Assembly: GCA_030039095.1 (NCBI GenBank)
Contig: JASHQP010000379.1
Span: forward strand, 1 to 19,148
Source of the DNA: Streptosporangiaceae bacterium
Lineage (GTDB): Bacteria; Actinomycetota; Actinomycetes; Streptosporangiales; Streptosporangiaceae
Direction: 5' to 3'
Length of the DNA stretch: 19,148 bases
The position numbers and the translations under genes are program-made. Below the pieces are notes generated by a model that saw nothing but the letters and a program-made list of their open reading frames with translations, had not been told where the DNA came from and ran no database searches. Below, piece after piece: positions 7,684 to 15,041 of this stretch; the first letter of the stretch is position 1, and the number at the start of each line of letters is the position of its first letter.

Positions 7684-8175
7684 CTATCCGAGCCATTTTC
7701 GGCCGTCGACGAGCTCGCGGGCTGCATCGAGGTGACCGGCGTGGCAGGCGGTTTCGGTGATCACGTGCAGGAGGACCGCACGCAGGTCCTGAAGCTTCCA
7801 CGTTGGCCAGAATTCGTCGGGCCACAGGGCCGGGGCGGCATCCAGTGGTGTGGTGGCGATGACGGCGTTGGCGAGTTCGATCTCCTGCCGGTAGGCGTCG
7901 AACACGGCGGCAGCTGAGACCGCAGGCGATACGCCCCAGGCTGCGGCATCAGCCTCCTGCGACGTGTTGACGCAGGCTGGATCACCGGCCACGATCCCGC
8001 GGAACCAGAACCGCTCGTCGGCGACGGTCAGGTGCTGGACCATTCCCAGGCAGGTCCAGCCGGAGGGCAGGATCGGCCGCCGCAGCGCGTCGTCCGAGAG
8101 ACCTTCGAGGATCCCCAGTACATGCGCGCGCTGGTTGTTCAAGGACGAAAGCAGCAGGTCTGTCTCGGTCTCCAC
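7684..8175 (-). CDS. DinB/DUF664-family metal-binding protein
   Basis: The 163-residue protein has the DinB four-helix-bundle pattern. The first helix is LLLSSLNNQRAHVLGILEGL, then WTCLGMVQHLTVADERFWF gives H48, and HVITETACHAGHLDAARE gives H137, H145 and H148. These histidines form the expected metal site (H48 with H145/H148, or with H137). The family includes mycothiol-, bacillithiol- and glutathione-dependent transferases. In an actinomycete, mycothiol would be the natural thiol, but no substrate is evident. Length is typical. The upstream 135-base gap (8176-8310) to the ABC permease holds no gene. Convergent with the second kinase. Confidence 0.85.
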   Translation of the reverse strand: METETDLLLSSLNNQRAHVLGILEGLSDDALRRPILPSGWTCLGMVQHLTVADERFWFRGIVAGDPACVNTSQEADAAAWGVSPAVSAAAVFDAYRQEIELANAVIATTPLDAAPALWPDEFWPTWKLQDLRAVLLHVITETACHAGHLDAARELVDGRKWLG

Positions 8176-8310
8176 CGCAGCACCCCTTGGATAGATGATC
8201 TGGCGAAGATACGACGATCAGGAAGCCGGCTGATGGACAACGGGCGGACCCGGGTCGCACGGCGGCGCGTTCTGGAGAAGGGCTCCCGCTGATGGTGGCG
8301 TGGGCGTTCG

Positions 8311-9351
8311 TCAGGTCCGCCGGCGGCTGAGACGCCAGAAGGAGAACCAGGCCAGGGCGAGCGCGAGGACCAGGAAGATCCCGGTCTCGGTCCACTGCAG
8401 GGGCCAGTAACGGCTGGTGGGCACGTAGCTGATGGCCTCCCGGTAGCCGCGGTTTTGCATGCACTGTCCCGGGGTGATTGATGAGGTTCCGCCTTTTGCG
8501 CCGGGGCCGGCGGGAGGGCTGAAGCAGCCGGCGGGGATTGCGCTGACCGGCTGGCCTGCGGCGTTGAGAGCTTGGCTGGAGAGGATCCAGGCGTCGGGCT
8601 GCCCGGGGACGACGTCGGCGGTGAGGCTGCCATAGACCTGGTCCGCGGCCTGGATTCCGAACGTGGTGTGGCTGGCCGGGGCGAGGTGCGGGCGGACCGC
8701 CAGTGGCATGACGACCTGGACCGCGGCGAAGATGACCAGGGTGACGGCCATGGCGGGAACGGTGCGGCGGACAAGGGCACCAGCGGCGGTTCCAAGTGTG
8801 AAGGCAAAGGCCGCGTAGCCAAGCGGCACGATGCCGTGGGTGGCGAAGATTACCGAGCTGAACTTGCCCTGGCTGAACAGCTGGGGGCCGCTCGAGCTCA
8901 GGCCGGTGGAATTGATGATGGGACTGGCCCACCACGAGTAGATGATGCTGAGCACCTCGGTGACAGCCATGGCGGCCAGTCCGGTCAGCGCGACCTTGGT
9001 CGCGAGCCACTGAGTGCGCGTGGTTCCCTGGGTCCAGGCCAGGTTGAATGTCCGGGCCTCGACCTCGCGGGCGATCAGCGGGGCGCCCCAGAAGATGCCG
9101 ATTATGGCGGGCGCAGCGAGAACGAGTCCGATACCGAGCAGGTACACGAACGTGTCGGGGCCGGCCAGCTTGCCGAGGAACGCGCCGGCCGCGTTACTGC
9201 AGGCGAAGCCGTGGCAGCCGGGGATCTTGCTCGTGGAGTACAGGCTGTCCAGGTGAGGTCCGGTGATCGCCAGCAGGATCGCGAACGCGGCCAGCGCCGC
9301 GACCGCGGTGATGGCCTGGATCCGGAATTGCCGCCAGGTCAGCCAGATCAT
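8311..9351 (-). CDS. ABC transporter permease (YtrA-type operon)
   Basis: The 346-residue membrane protein begins MIWLTWRQFRIQAI, a start seen in many actinobacterial permeases of YtrA-regulated ABC exporters. Hydrophobic segments lie at about residues 13-30, 70-90, 120-145, 170-195 and 200-220, with a last one near 318-340, separated by an extracytoplasmic loop (about 225-315). Its ATG overlaps the ATPase stop by 4 bases (ATGA, 9348-9351), so the two are translated together and should assemble into one transporter, with the ATPase on the cytoplasmic side. The substrate is unknown; related systems respond to cell-envelope stress or export small peptides or antibiotics (family knowledge, not shown here). 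The same frame stays open back into the ATPase gene, but that part is out-of-frame shadow. Confidence 0.85.
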   Translation of the reverse strand: MIWLTWRQFRIQAITAVAALAAFAILLAITGPHLDSLYSTSKIPGCHGFACSNAAGAFLGKLAGPDTFVYLLGIGLVLAAPAIIGIFWGAPLIAREVEARTFNLAWTQGTTRTQWLATKVALTGLAAMAVTEVLSIIYSWWASPIINSTGLSSSGPQLFSQGKFSSVIFATHGIVPLGYAAFAFTLGTAAGALVRRTVPAMAVTLVIFAAVQVVMPLAVRPHLAPASHTTFGIQAADQVYGSLTADVVPGQPDAWILSSQALNAAGQPVSAIPAGCFSPPAGPGAKGGTSSITPGQCMQNRGYREAISYVPTSRYWPLQWTETGIFLVLALALAWFSFWRLSRRRT

Positions 9352-10247
9352 TTCTGCACCTCCAGATGGGTGTGGCTGTCGCGGCGGCGGCGTCCGGTGG
9401 CCTGGCTCAGGTAGGCCAGCACCAGGTCTTCCAGGCCTACCTGCGAGACCGTCCAGGTGGGGTCCAGCACCGGGCCGCTGACCCGCACCAGCAGCGTGGT
9501 CTGCACGTCGGTGTGGCTGGCGGAGATGACCTCCACTCCGTCCGGCAGCGTGCCTGGGTCCCGGCGCGGGCCGGACAGCAGGTGGTGGGTGGCCAGCAGA
9601 TCGTCCACCGGCCCGGCGACGCGCACCCGCGAGCCGACGAGCACGATCAGGTAGTCGCAGACCCGTTCCAGGTCCGCGACCAGGTGCGAGGACAGGACCA
9701 CCGACAGCTCCTGCTCGGCCGCGGCCTCCATCAGGTCGGCAAGGAACTCCCGCCGGGCCAGCGGGTCCAGGCTGGCGACCGGCTCGTCCAGCACCAGCAG
9801 TTCCGGTCGCTTGGCGATGGCCAGGGTCAGCGCGAGCTGGGCGCGCTGACCGCCGGACAGGGTGCCGGCCTTCTGGCCGGGGTCCAGGTCCAGCCGCTCG
9901 ACCCGGCCGCGCGCCAGTCCCGCATCCCAGCCCTGGTTCAGGTGTGCGCCAAGCTTCAGGTGATCGGCGACGGACAGCCCGGCGTACACCGGCGAGTCCT
10001 GGGCGAGGAACCCGACCCGGTCCAGCTGCGCCCGCCCGGCCGCGGGCCTGCCGCCGAGCACCTCGATCGTGCCCGCGTCCGGCGCGAGCAGGCCTACGGC
10101 CAGGTTCAGCAGCGTGGTCTTCCCCGCGCCGTTGGGGCCGACCAGCCCCACGACGTGCCCAGCGGGGATGGACAGCGTGCAGTCGGTCAGCGCCCACTGC
10201 CGCCGGTACCGCTTGCCGAGCCCGTCGGCCTCTATGACGGCGCTCAC
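9348..10247 (-). CDS. ABC transporter ATP-binding protein (YtrA-type operon)
   Basis: The 299-residue protein is a complete ABC ATPase. Walker A is GPNGAGKTT (37-45), the Q-loop is Q83, the signature is LSGGQ (130-134), Walker B is LLVLDEP (150-156), the D-loop is SLD (159-161) and the H-loop histidine is H188. A C-terminal extension of about 90 residues follows the nucleotide-binding domain. I chose the GTG at 10247 rather than the in-frame GTG at 10256 because GGAGGT at 10260-10255 then has ideal 7-base spacing, and the GTGA overlaps the stop of the upstream regulator gene. It powers the permease encoded next. Confidence 0.92.
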   Translation of the reverse strand: MSAVIEADGLGKRYRRQWALTDCTLSIPAGHVVGLVGPNGAGKTTLLNLAVGLLAPDAGTIEVLGGRPAAGRAQLDRVGFLAQDSPVYAGLSVADHLKLGAHLNQGWDAGLARGRVERLDLDPGQKAGTLSGGQRAQLALTLAIAKRPELLVLDEPVASLDPLARREFLADLMEAAAEQELSVVLSSHLVADLERVCDYLIVLVGSRVRVAGPVDDLLATHHLLSGPRRDPGTLPDGVEVISASHTDVQTTLLVRVSGPVLDPTWTVSQVGLEDLVLAYLSQATGRRRRDSHTHLEVQK

Positions 10248-10657
10248 CCCGCCCACCTCCCCGTGCCCTCTACGTCCTCGCTCGCGGACCGAAACGTGCT
10301 GGTGAACAGCGCCTCGATGGACTCGTCGTCGAGCCCGGCCCGACGCGCCCTCGCCAGCCAGCGCTGCAGGTCGCGGCGCAGCGGCCGGTGGGCGGCCAGC
10401 GAGCCGCCGTCCAGGGTCCCGGTCACGAACGTGCCGATCCCCGGGCGGGCCGCCACCAGGCCCTCGTACTCCAGCTCCCGGTAGGCCTTGAGCACCGTGT
10501 TCGGGTTGATCGCCAGCCCGGCGACCACGTCCTTGACCTTGGGCAGCTGGTCGCCCTCGTTGAGCAGGCCCAGCCGCAGCGCATGCCGTACCTGGTGAAT
10601 CAGCTGCCGGTACGGCGCGACCCCGGAACGGGCATCCAGATGGAACTCGATCACCAC
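10244..10657 (-). CDS. GntR-family regulator, YtrA subfamily
   Basis: The 137-residue protein has an N-terminal GntR winged helix: PYRQLIHQVRHALRLG, then LPKVKDVVAGLAINPNTVLK (HTH) and AYRELEYEGLVAARPGIGTFV (wing). The short helical C-terminus, without an effector domain of FCD or UTRA size, defines the YtrA subfamily, which usually represses an adjacent ABC transporter operon. The start is GTG 10657 (a second GTG follows at 10654), with a GAGG upstream. It is first in a three-gene operon with 4-base overlaps to the ATPase and on to the permease. Its product very likely acts on the palindrome just upstream. Confidence 0.9.
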   Translation of the reverse strand: MVIEFHLDARSGVAPYRQLIHQVRHALRLGLLNEGDQLPKVKDVVAGLAINPNTVLKAYRELEYEGLVAARPGIGTFVTGTLDGGSLAAHRPLRRDLQRWLARARRAGLDDESIEALFTSTFRSASEDVEGTGRWAG

Positions 10658-10670
10658 AGCCTCGCTTTAA

Positions 10671-10714
10671 CTAGGTACCTAGCACTATAGCCTTGGATCT
10701 AAATGCCATGTCAA
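10671..10714 (-). promoter_or_regulatory. Promoter and palindromic operator of the YtrA-type operon
   Basis: Read on the minus strand, a perfect -35 box TTGACA (10714-10709) is followed by TATAGT (10689-10684) after 19 bases. Right behind it lies the 12-base perfect palindrome CTAGGTACCTAG (10671-10682), at the expected transcription start and 13 bases before the GTG start of the regulator. This is a natural site for the YtrA-type repressor to block its own operon. Sequence evidence for the promoter is strong; identity of the bound protein is inferred. Confidence 0.7.
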
Positions 10715-10757
10715 GCAAGCGGCGGGCAGCAAGATTTGCTGCCGTATGGCTGCTCGC

Positions 10758-11170
10758 TCAGGCCTCCGCCGCGGTGCTGCGATCACCGGCCGGCCCCTGG
10801 GCATCGCGGATCATCCGCAGCGCCGTGTTGAGCACGGAGGCGCCGAGCATGACGATGATCAGGAGCCAGAACAGCCAGGCTGGACAGTGCCGATGAAGCT
10901 GGCGCGCTGCTCGCGCTGGGCCTGGGTGAGCAGGGCGAGGGCGGCCTCGCGGAACGCGAGGCCGCGGCGGCGGCGGATCACGTACACCGCCGGCGGCAGC
11001 AGCCACCACCACGGCGATGGCGGCTCCGGCCGCGGGAGGCCAGCGATGGACGCTTCCATGCCCTCGTGGTCGATGTCTTCGTCGCGCAGCTCGAGCGCGC
11101 CCTGATACAGCGGTCCGGCGACGAGCAGCCACGCCCCCAGAAAGCCCGCCCAGGCCATCACCTGATTCAT
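10758..11170 (-). pseudogene. Frameshifted small membrane protein gene
   Basis: Starting at ATG 11170, one frame encodes a membrane protein with a span at about residues 7-26 and a Trp-rich second hydrophobic stretch near 50-63, then RRRRGLAFREAALALLTQAQ and RASFIGT. It then runs into a stop at 10859-10861. From about 10888 the neighbouring frame carries a clear continuation, AWLFWLLIIVMLGASVLNTA, which is the third span, ending at 10758. Adding one C in the CC run near 10884 joins the two into a protein of about 137 residues. So the gene is either inactivated or the window contains a sequencing error. No known function. It is divergent from the single-span gene at 11298. Confidence 0.6.
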
Positions 11171-11190
11171 GGGGGCTAGCCTGTCACCGG

Positions 11191-11241
11191 CCCTGCCCGC
11201 GTTCCCTGCCCGCGTTCCCTGCCCCGGCTAACCGGGGCAGG
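11191..11241. repeat. Tandem 13-bp repeat running into a perfect 10-bp hairpin
   Basis: CCCTGCCCGCGTT occurs twice in tandem (11191-11203, 11204-11216) and begins a third time at 11217. The third copy becomes the left arm of a perfect hairpin, CCTGCCCCGG (11218-11227), loop CTAA, then CCGGGGCAGG (11232-11241). No U-run follows on either strand, and the flanking genes are divergent, so it is not a conventional terminator. It may be a regulatory structure of the divergent promoters. Confidence 0.6.
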
Positions 11242-11297
11242 ATGAATATGTTCTGATGGATCTGCGGGATTTAACCGACTAGATCGGGGATGGTGCC

Positions 11298-11597
11298 ATG
11301 GCCAGCACCGCAACAGACAATCAGGCAACCGGAACGTGGCCGCAGCTGAGTTCCGGGCCGCTCATCGCCGGCGGGGTCTTGATCGGAGTCGGCGCCGTCG
11401 TGGCCCTCATCGGGCTCGGAGTTGCCGGCTCTCACGTGGTAGCGGCGACCCGGAGATGGGCCGACGATCTGGAGACGCCGCCGGGCCAGCTCGCGAGGCT
11501 CAAGTGGGAACAGGCCAAGTCGGCCGCGGCTGCCGGGGCTGACACCTGGCGGACGCACCCGCACAACAAGGTGCGCCTGGCTCGGCGGAGCGGCTAG
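11298..11597 (+). CDS. Small single-span membrane protein of unknown function
   Basis: The 99-residue protein has a polar Thr/Gln-rich N-terminus (about 1-18), one hydrophobic span (about 20-46, GPLIAGGVLIGVGAVVALIG and on), then a basic and amphipathic tail with RRWADDLETPP and LARLKWEQAKSAAAAGADTW. No enzymatic motif is present. Proteins of this pattern are widespread in actinobacteria without assigned role. The ATG at 11298 has a weak GGGGAT upstream. It is convergent with the VOC remnant, with only 3 bases between the stops. A potential hairpin lies 57 bases upstream. Confidence 0.65.
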   Translation: MASTATDNQATGTWPQLSSGPLIAGGVLIGVGAVVALIGLGVAGSHVVAATRRWADDLETPPGQLARLKWEQAKSAAAAGADTWRTHPHNKVRLARRSG

Positions 11598-11600
11598 GGC

Positions 11601-11931
11601 TCAGTCGGGGCTGACGTAGTGCCCGCCCCAGCTCTGCGGATCGACATCGTCGAGCGTCTCCGAGAACGTCCGCCGATGCCCGGCGAGATCCTCGGCGGTG
11701 TACTGCCGCTCGCCGTACATCATGTCGGTCCGCGCGCCGCTCTCGCGTGCCCGCTCGCAGTGGGGCTCGCGCGTCGGCCACCCGCGCGATCACCGAGTGG
11801 GTGAGTTCACCCCTGTGGGGCGCGCGGCGATCGCCGCTGACGTCCGCGATGATCACGGCGGCCACGGCGGTGCTGGAGCGTGTCTGCCAGATCTTGACAT
11901 GCCGTAGTGTCGCCGGCCCGTAGCTGTCGCT
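11601..11931 (-). pseudogene. Frameshifted remnant of a VOC-family (glyoxalase/bleomycin-resistance) gene
   Basis: Two minus-strand frames together give the C-terminal part of a VOC-fold protein. The upstream frame reads VIIADVSGDRRAPHRGELTH, then SVIARVADA. The downstream frame, beginning near 11770, reads HCERARESGAR, then YGERQYTAEDLAGHRRTFSE, LDDVDPQSWGG and a stop at 11601-11603. These match the order V-x-V-x-D-(A/V)-x-A-H-C-x-R-A, then Y-G-x-R-x-Y-x-x-x-D-x-x-G-H, in VOC proteins. The frames differ by one base change at about 11765-11775, right after VADA. The frame upstream is closed by TAG at 11932-11934, so the N-terminal part is missing. Assignment is by pattern only. Confidence 0.6.
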
Positions 11932-12152
11932 CTAGCAGCAGCAGCGGGCCGGCCACCCTACTGCGCCCCGCCCGGCCCCGCGACAGGATGCCCTAAATGC
12001 CAGATACGCCGGTTTTTAATGGGCCGGCTTCACCGATTCTGGTCAGCAAGCGAGTTCCGGCTCGACGCATACGGCCCTTTTGGTGCGCCCGCATTTACCC
12101 GGCGGCGCCACGGGCCGGCCAGCGACCTCCGATGATCTACGGGGCACACGGC
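11932..12152. other. Noncoding gap with no recognised feature
   Basis: About 220 bases between the VOC remnant and the manA stop. I see short frames on both strands but no coding pattern, strong RBS or named repeat. A short CAG run near 11936-11944 and a T-run at 12012-12017 are the only notable points. Confidence 0.5.
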
Positions 12153-13334
12153 CTAGCCGCCCACGGTGGCGCGCAGGGCCGTGCCGGGCCCGGTCACCAC
12201 GACCCCCGCGCATCGGGCCGGCAGGTAGGCGGACTGGCCCGTGCGCAGCGTCAGCTCGGTGCCGTCCGGCGCGCTGAGCTGCAGCGTCCCGGCCGTGCAC
12301 AGCAGGATCTGCGGCAGCGAATCCGGCAGCTTGATCGCGGCGGTGCCGGGCCGCATGCGGCTGAGCCTGAAGTCCCCGACCGGCACCGGGTAGGTCTCCT
12401 CGTCGCCGTCACGCTCGGGGCGCAGGATGTGCAGCGGGGCCGGCTGGAAGTCGAGGACCCGCAGCAACTCGGGCACGTTCACCCGCTTGCTGGTCAGCCC
12501 GGCCCGCAGCACGTTGTCGGACGAGGCCATGATCTCGGCGGCGAACCCGTGCAGGTAGCAGTGCGGGACGCCGGCCGCGACGAACAGCGCGTCGCCCTCC
12601 GCGAGCACGGCGTGGTTCATCAGCAGGGCGACCAGCACCCCGGGGTCGGCGGGGTAGGCGTCCGCGACGCGGGCGTATGCGGCGCAGGCCGCCGCCCAGC
12701 GCCCGCGGCCCGCCGCCAGCCGTGCGCAGTTCTCCCTGACCGCGGCGATGACCGCGCTGCGGTCCGCCGGCGCGGTGAGGATCTCGGTGACCAGCGTCCG
12801 CAGCCCGTCCGCACCCGGCGAGCCGGCCAGCAGCTCCCGGTGCGCCGTCAGCCCGGGGACCGAGAGATCATCGAGCAGCGCGATCGTGTCCGGCACCGGC
12901 CGGAACCCGCAGATCGCCTCGAAGCCGTCGCGCAGCGCGCAGGGCAGCTCGGGCTTGTGGTTGTCGTCGGGGTAGTCGCGCTCGGCCGCACCGCTGCTGA
13001 CCTCGGCGGCGTAGGCGGCCTCGGCGTGCTGCTTGTCCGGGTGCACCTGCAGCGACAGGGGCCTGGCCACGCCGAGGACCTTGAGCAGGAACGGCAGCCG
13101 CGCTCCGTAGCGCTGCAGCACGACCGGCCCCAGCTCACCGGCCGGGTCCTCGGCGATCAGCTCCGGCAGCGGCGTCGCCCTGCCGCCGCGCAGCACCACG
13201 GAGGGAGCCGACGTGTGCGCGCCCATCCATAGTTCCGCCTGAGGTTTGCCGTCCGGCGGCAGGCCAAGGAAGTCCGGGATGTCGTCAGCCGATCCCCACG
13301 CGTAGTCACGGATGGGATTCTCCAGGCGGTCCAT
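12153..13334 (-). CDS. manA: Mannose-6-phosphate isomerase, class I
   Basis: The 393-residue enzyme interconverts fructose-6-phosphate and mannose-6-phosphate, supplying mannose for cell-wall glycans and glycolipids. The zinc ligands are visible: Q96 and H98 (LSLQVHPD), E129 (DNHKPEL) and H258 (VPHCYLHG). The catalytic arginine R277 lies in SDNVLRAGLTSK. Length and motif order are normal for class I enzymes and no residue is missing. The start is ATG 13334, in DNRLENPIRDYAWG-type context (here MDRLENPIRDYAWG), as in homologues. It is divergent from the ligase cluster with a 220-base gap that holds the ligase promoter. Its role is housekeeping, unlike the catabolic cluster beside it. Confidence 0.95.
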   Translation of the reverse strand: MDRLENPIRDYAWGSADDIPDFLGLPPDGKPQAELWMGAHTSAPSVVLRGGRATPLPELIAEDPAGELGPVVLQRYGARLPFLLKVLGVARPLSLQVHPDKQHAEAAYAAEVSSGAAERDYPDDNHKPELPCALRDGFEAICGFRPVPDTIALLDDLSVPGLTAHRELLAGSPGADGLRTLVTEILTAPADRSAVIAAVRENCARLAAGRGRWAAACAAYARVADAYPADPGVLVALLMNHAVLAEGDALFVAAGVPHCYLHGFAAEIMASSDNVLRAGLTSKRVNVPELLRVLDFQPAPLHILRPERDGDEETYPVPVGDFRLSRMRPGTAAIKLPDSLPQILLCTAGTLQLSAPDGTELTLRTGQSAYLPARCAGVVVTGPGTALRATVGG

Positions 13335-13441
13335 GCGCGAAGACTAGTGCCACGATGCAGATGGCGTTCGCCACCCGGAACGCGGCGCCGACGTGATCCG
13401 GCCAGCAGCGCCGCGCGAGTGTGCCCCGCGCCGGTCTATAT

Positions 13442-13476
13442 GGTCAATTGACATGACCTTTTTACCATGTTACGGT
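13442..13476 (+). promoter_or_regulatory. Promoter with overlapping inverted repeat before the ligase gene
   Basis: TTGACA (13448-13453) and TACGGT (13471-13476) are separated by 17 bases, a near-consensus housekeeping promoter. The inverted repeat GGTCA-N7-TGACC (13442-13458) covers the -35 box, and a wider ATGGT...ACCAT pair lies at 13440-13468. A GGTC-type repeat is reminiscent of FadR-family operators, and a FadR-type regulator gene sits two genes downstream. The start codon at 13555 then leaves a 5' leader of about 70 bases. Regulator identity is inferred. Confidence 0.6.
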
Positions 13477-13554
13477 CCCGATACCTCACGGGGCTCTCGA
13501 GACACCTCTGGCTTGGCCAGACAGGCTCGCGGCGAAGCGGAAGGAGCAGCGACG

Positions 13555-15027
13555 GTGACAGCTGGGCGGGAAGGCGGCGGACCTGCTGCCGGCGGATTCA
13601 TTCAGCGGCACGGGCTGTGGACCGGCGCGCAGCACGAGGCGGCGGACCAGATTCTCCAGATGCTCGACGGCAGTGACATCCGGCAGGTCCGCATCGGCTG
13701 GGGGGACCAGCACGGGATCATGCGGGGGAAGTCGCTGACCGTCCCCGAATTCCTGCGCAGCCTGGCGGACGGGAAAGACTTCCAGCTGGTCACCACCATC
13801 TTCGACACCACCAACCATCCGATCGTTTCGCCGTTCGCGGCGGGAAACTTCCCCGGGGTGCCGGAGCTCACCGGGCTGCCCGACGGCATCCTGGTCCCCG
13901 ACCCGACGACGTTCCGGCGGCTTCCGTGGGTTGACGGCGCGGCCTCGGTGCTGGCCGACGCCTACTTCCAGAACGGCAAGCCGGTGCCGTTCTCGACGCG
14001 CGGCCTGCTCCGCGGGCAGCTCGATCAGCTGGCCGCCGAGGGCTACGAGTTTGTCGTCGGGCTCGAGATCGAGCTGTACATCATGCGGCTGCTCGACCCG
14101 ATGCTGAAGCCGGAGGACTGCGGCTGGCCGCCGACGCCGCCGCGCGTGGAGGGCCTGTCGCACGGTTTCCAGTACCTGACCGAGAGCCGCACCGACGAGA
14201 CGCACGACCTTCTCGAGAACCTGTCGCGGCAGCTGACCGACCTCGGCCTCCCGCTGAGCACCGTCGAGGACGAGTGGGGGCCGGGGCAGGTCGAGTTCAC
14301 GTTCGAGCCGCAGGAGGCCATGGCGGCGGCCGACAGCGCGCTGCTGCTGCGCACGGCCATCAAGCAGGTCTGCCGGCGCCTTGGCTACCACGCCACGTTC
14401 ATGGCACGTCCCGCGTTCCCGGAGTTCTTCCCGAGCGGGTGGCATCTGCACCAGTCGCTGCGCCAGACCGGTACCGATACAAACGCCTTCGCGGACCCTT
14501 CGGGGGAGCAGCACCTCTCGCCGGTGGGCAGGTCGTGGCTGGCCGGGCTGCTGGAGCATGCCGTCGCGGCGTCGCTCTTCACCACGCCCACGCTGACCGG
14601 CTACAAGCGGTACAAGCCGGACTCCTTCGCCCCCGACCGCGTGGCCTGGGGGATCGAGAGCCGGGGCGCGATGCTCCGGGTGATCGGCGAGCCGGGATCG
14701 GCCGCCGCGCACATCGAGAACCGGGTGGGCGACTCGGCGGCCAACCCCTATCTCTACATCGCGTCCCAGGTCGCGTCGGGCCGCGACGGGCTGCGGCGGG
14801 GGCTCGAGCCGCCCGCCCCGTCGCTGGAGCCGTACGCGGCGTCGGCGACGCCGCTGCCGCGCAGCCTGATGGACGCCGTGACCGAGCTGCGCCAGGACAA
14901 GTTCTTCCGCGAGGCCTTCGGCGACGTGTTCGTCGACTACCTGGTGCGCATCAAGGACTTCGAGATTGGCCGGTTCCTCCAGCACGTCACCGACTGGGAG
15001 CACCAGGAATACTTCGAGATGTACTAG
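13555..15027 (+). CDS. Glutamine synthetase-like gamma-glutamyl ligase (PuuA/TdnQ type)
   Basis: The 490-residue protein has both glutamine synthetase domains. The N-terminal beta-grasp shows VRIGWGDQHGIMRGKSL (45-61). The catalytic core shows EIELYI (E171, E173), VEDEWGPGQVEF (E240, E247), PSGWHLHQSL (H297) and HIENRVGDSAANPYLY (E388, R390). The ENR-x-x-D-x-x-ANPYL end resembles gamma-glutamylpolyamine synthetases rather than ammonia-assimilating GlnA, so the reaction is probably ATP-dependent coupling of glutamate to an amine. TdnQ/AtdA1 do this with aniline and IpuC with isopropylamine. The GTG at 13555 is chosen because GGAG at 13542 is well placed; the longer frame back to 13393 lies over the promoter. 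The nitrilase gene follows 14 bases later, so they are probably cotranscribed. Confidence 0.88.
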   Translation: MTAGREGGGPAAGGFIQRHGLWTGAQHEAADQILQMLDGSDIRQVRIGWGDQHGIMRGKSLTVPEFLRSLADGKDFQLVTTIFDTTNHPIVSPFAAGNFPGVPELTGLPDGILVPDPTTFRRLPWVDGAASVLADAYFQNGKPVPFSTRGLLRGQLDQLAAEGYEFVVGLEIELYIMRLLDPMLKPEDCGWPPTPPRVEGLSHGFQYLTESRTDETHDLLENLSRQLTDLGLPLSTVEDEWGPGQVEFTFEPQEAMAAADSALLLRTAIKQVCRRLGYHATFMARPAFPEFFPSGWHLHQSLRQTGTDTNAFADPSGEQHLSPVGRSWLAGLLEHAVAASLFTTPTLTGYKRYKPDSFAPDRVAWGIESRGAMLRVIGEPGSAAAHIENRVGDSAANPYLYIASQVASGRDGLRRGLEPPAPSLEPYAASATPLPRSLMDAVTELRQDKFFREAFGDVFVDYLVRIKDFEIGRFLQHVTDWEHQEYFEMY

Positions 15028-15041
15028 ACACAGAGGTGCCG

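Noticed and set aside
8311..10197. A 628-codon frame suggesting a fused ATPase-permease protein
   Set aside because: Upstream of 9351 the frame is not the ATPase frame; the ABC motifs lie in the other frame, and the two genes overlap by only 4 bases.
8572..10484. Two long plus-strand frames opposite the ABC operon
   Set aside because: Antisense to genes with Walker, signature and HTH motifs; no start signals or domains.
11218..11241. Rho-independent terminator
   Set aside because: The stem is perfect but there is no U-run on either strand and the flanking genes diverge.
11997..13232. 411-codon plus-strand frame over manA
   Set aside because: Antisense to a complete mannose-6-phosphate isomerase with all zinc ligands; composition is typical of a GC shadow.
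13393..13554. Longer N-terminus of the ligase from an ATG/GTG upstream
   Set aside because: This stretch contains the promoter boxes and lacks a good RBS; the GTG at 13555 has both RBS and family-consistent position.
13486..15003. 505-codon minus-strand frame across the ligase gene, and similar frames at 15024-16250 and 16803-18272
   Set aside because: Shadows of the true plus-strand genes, biased to Arg, Val, Gly and His with no family signal.
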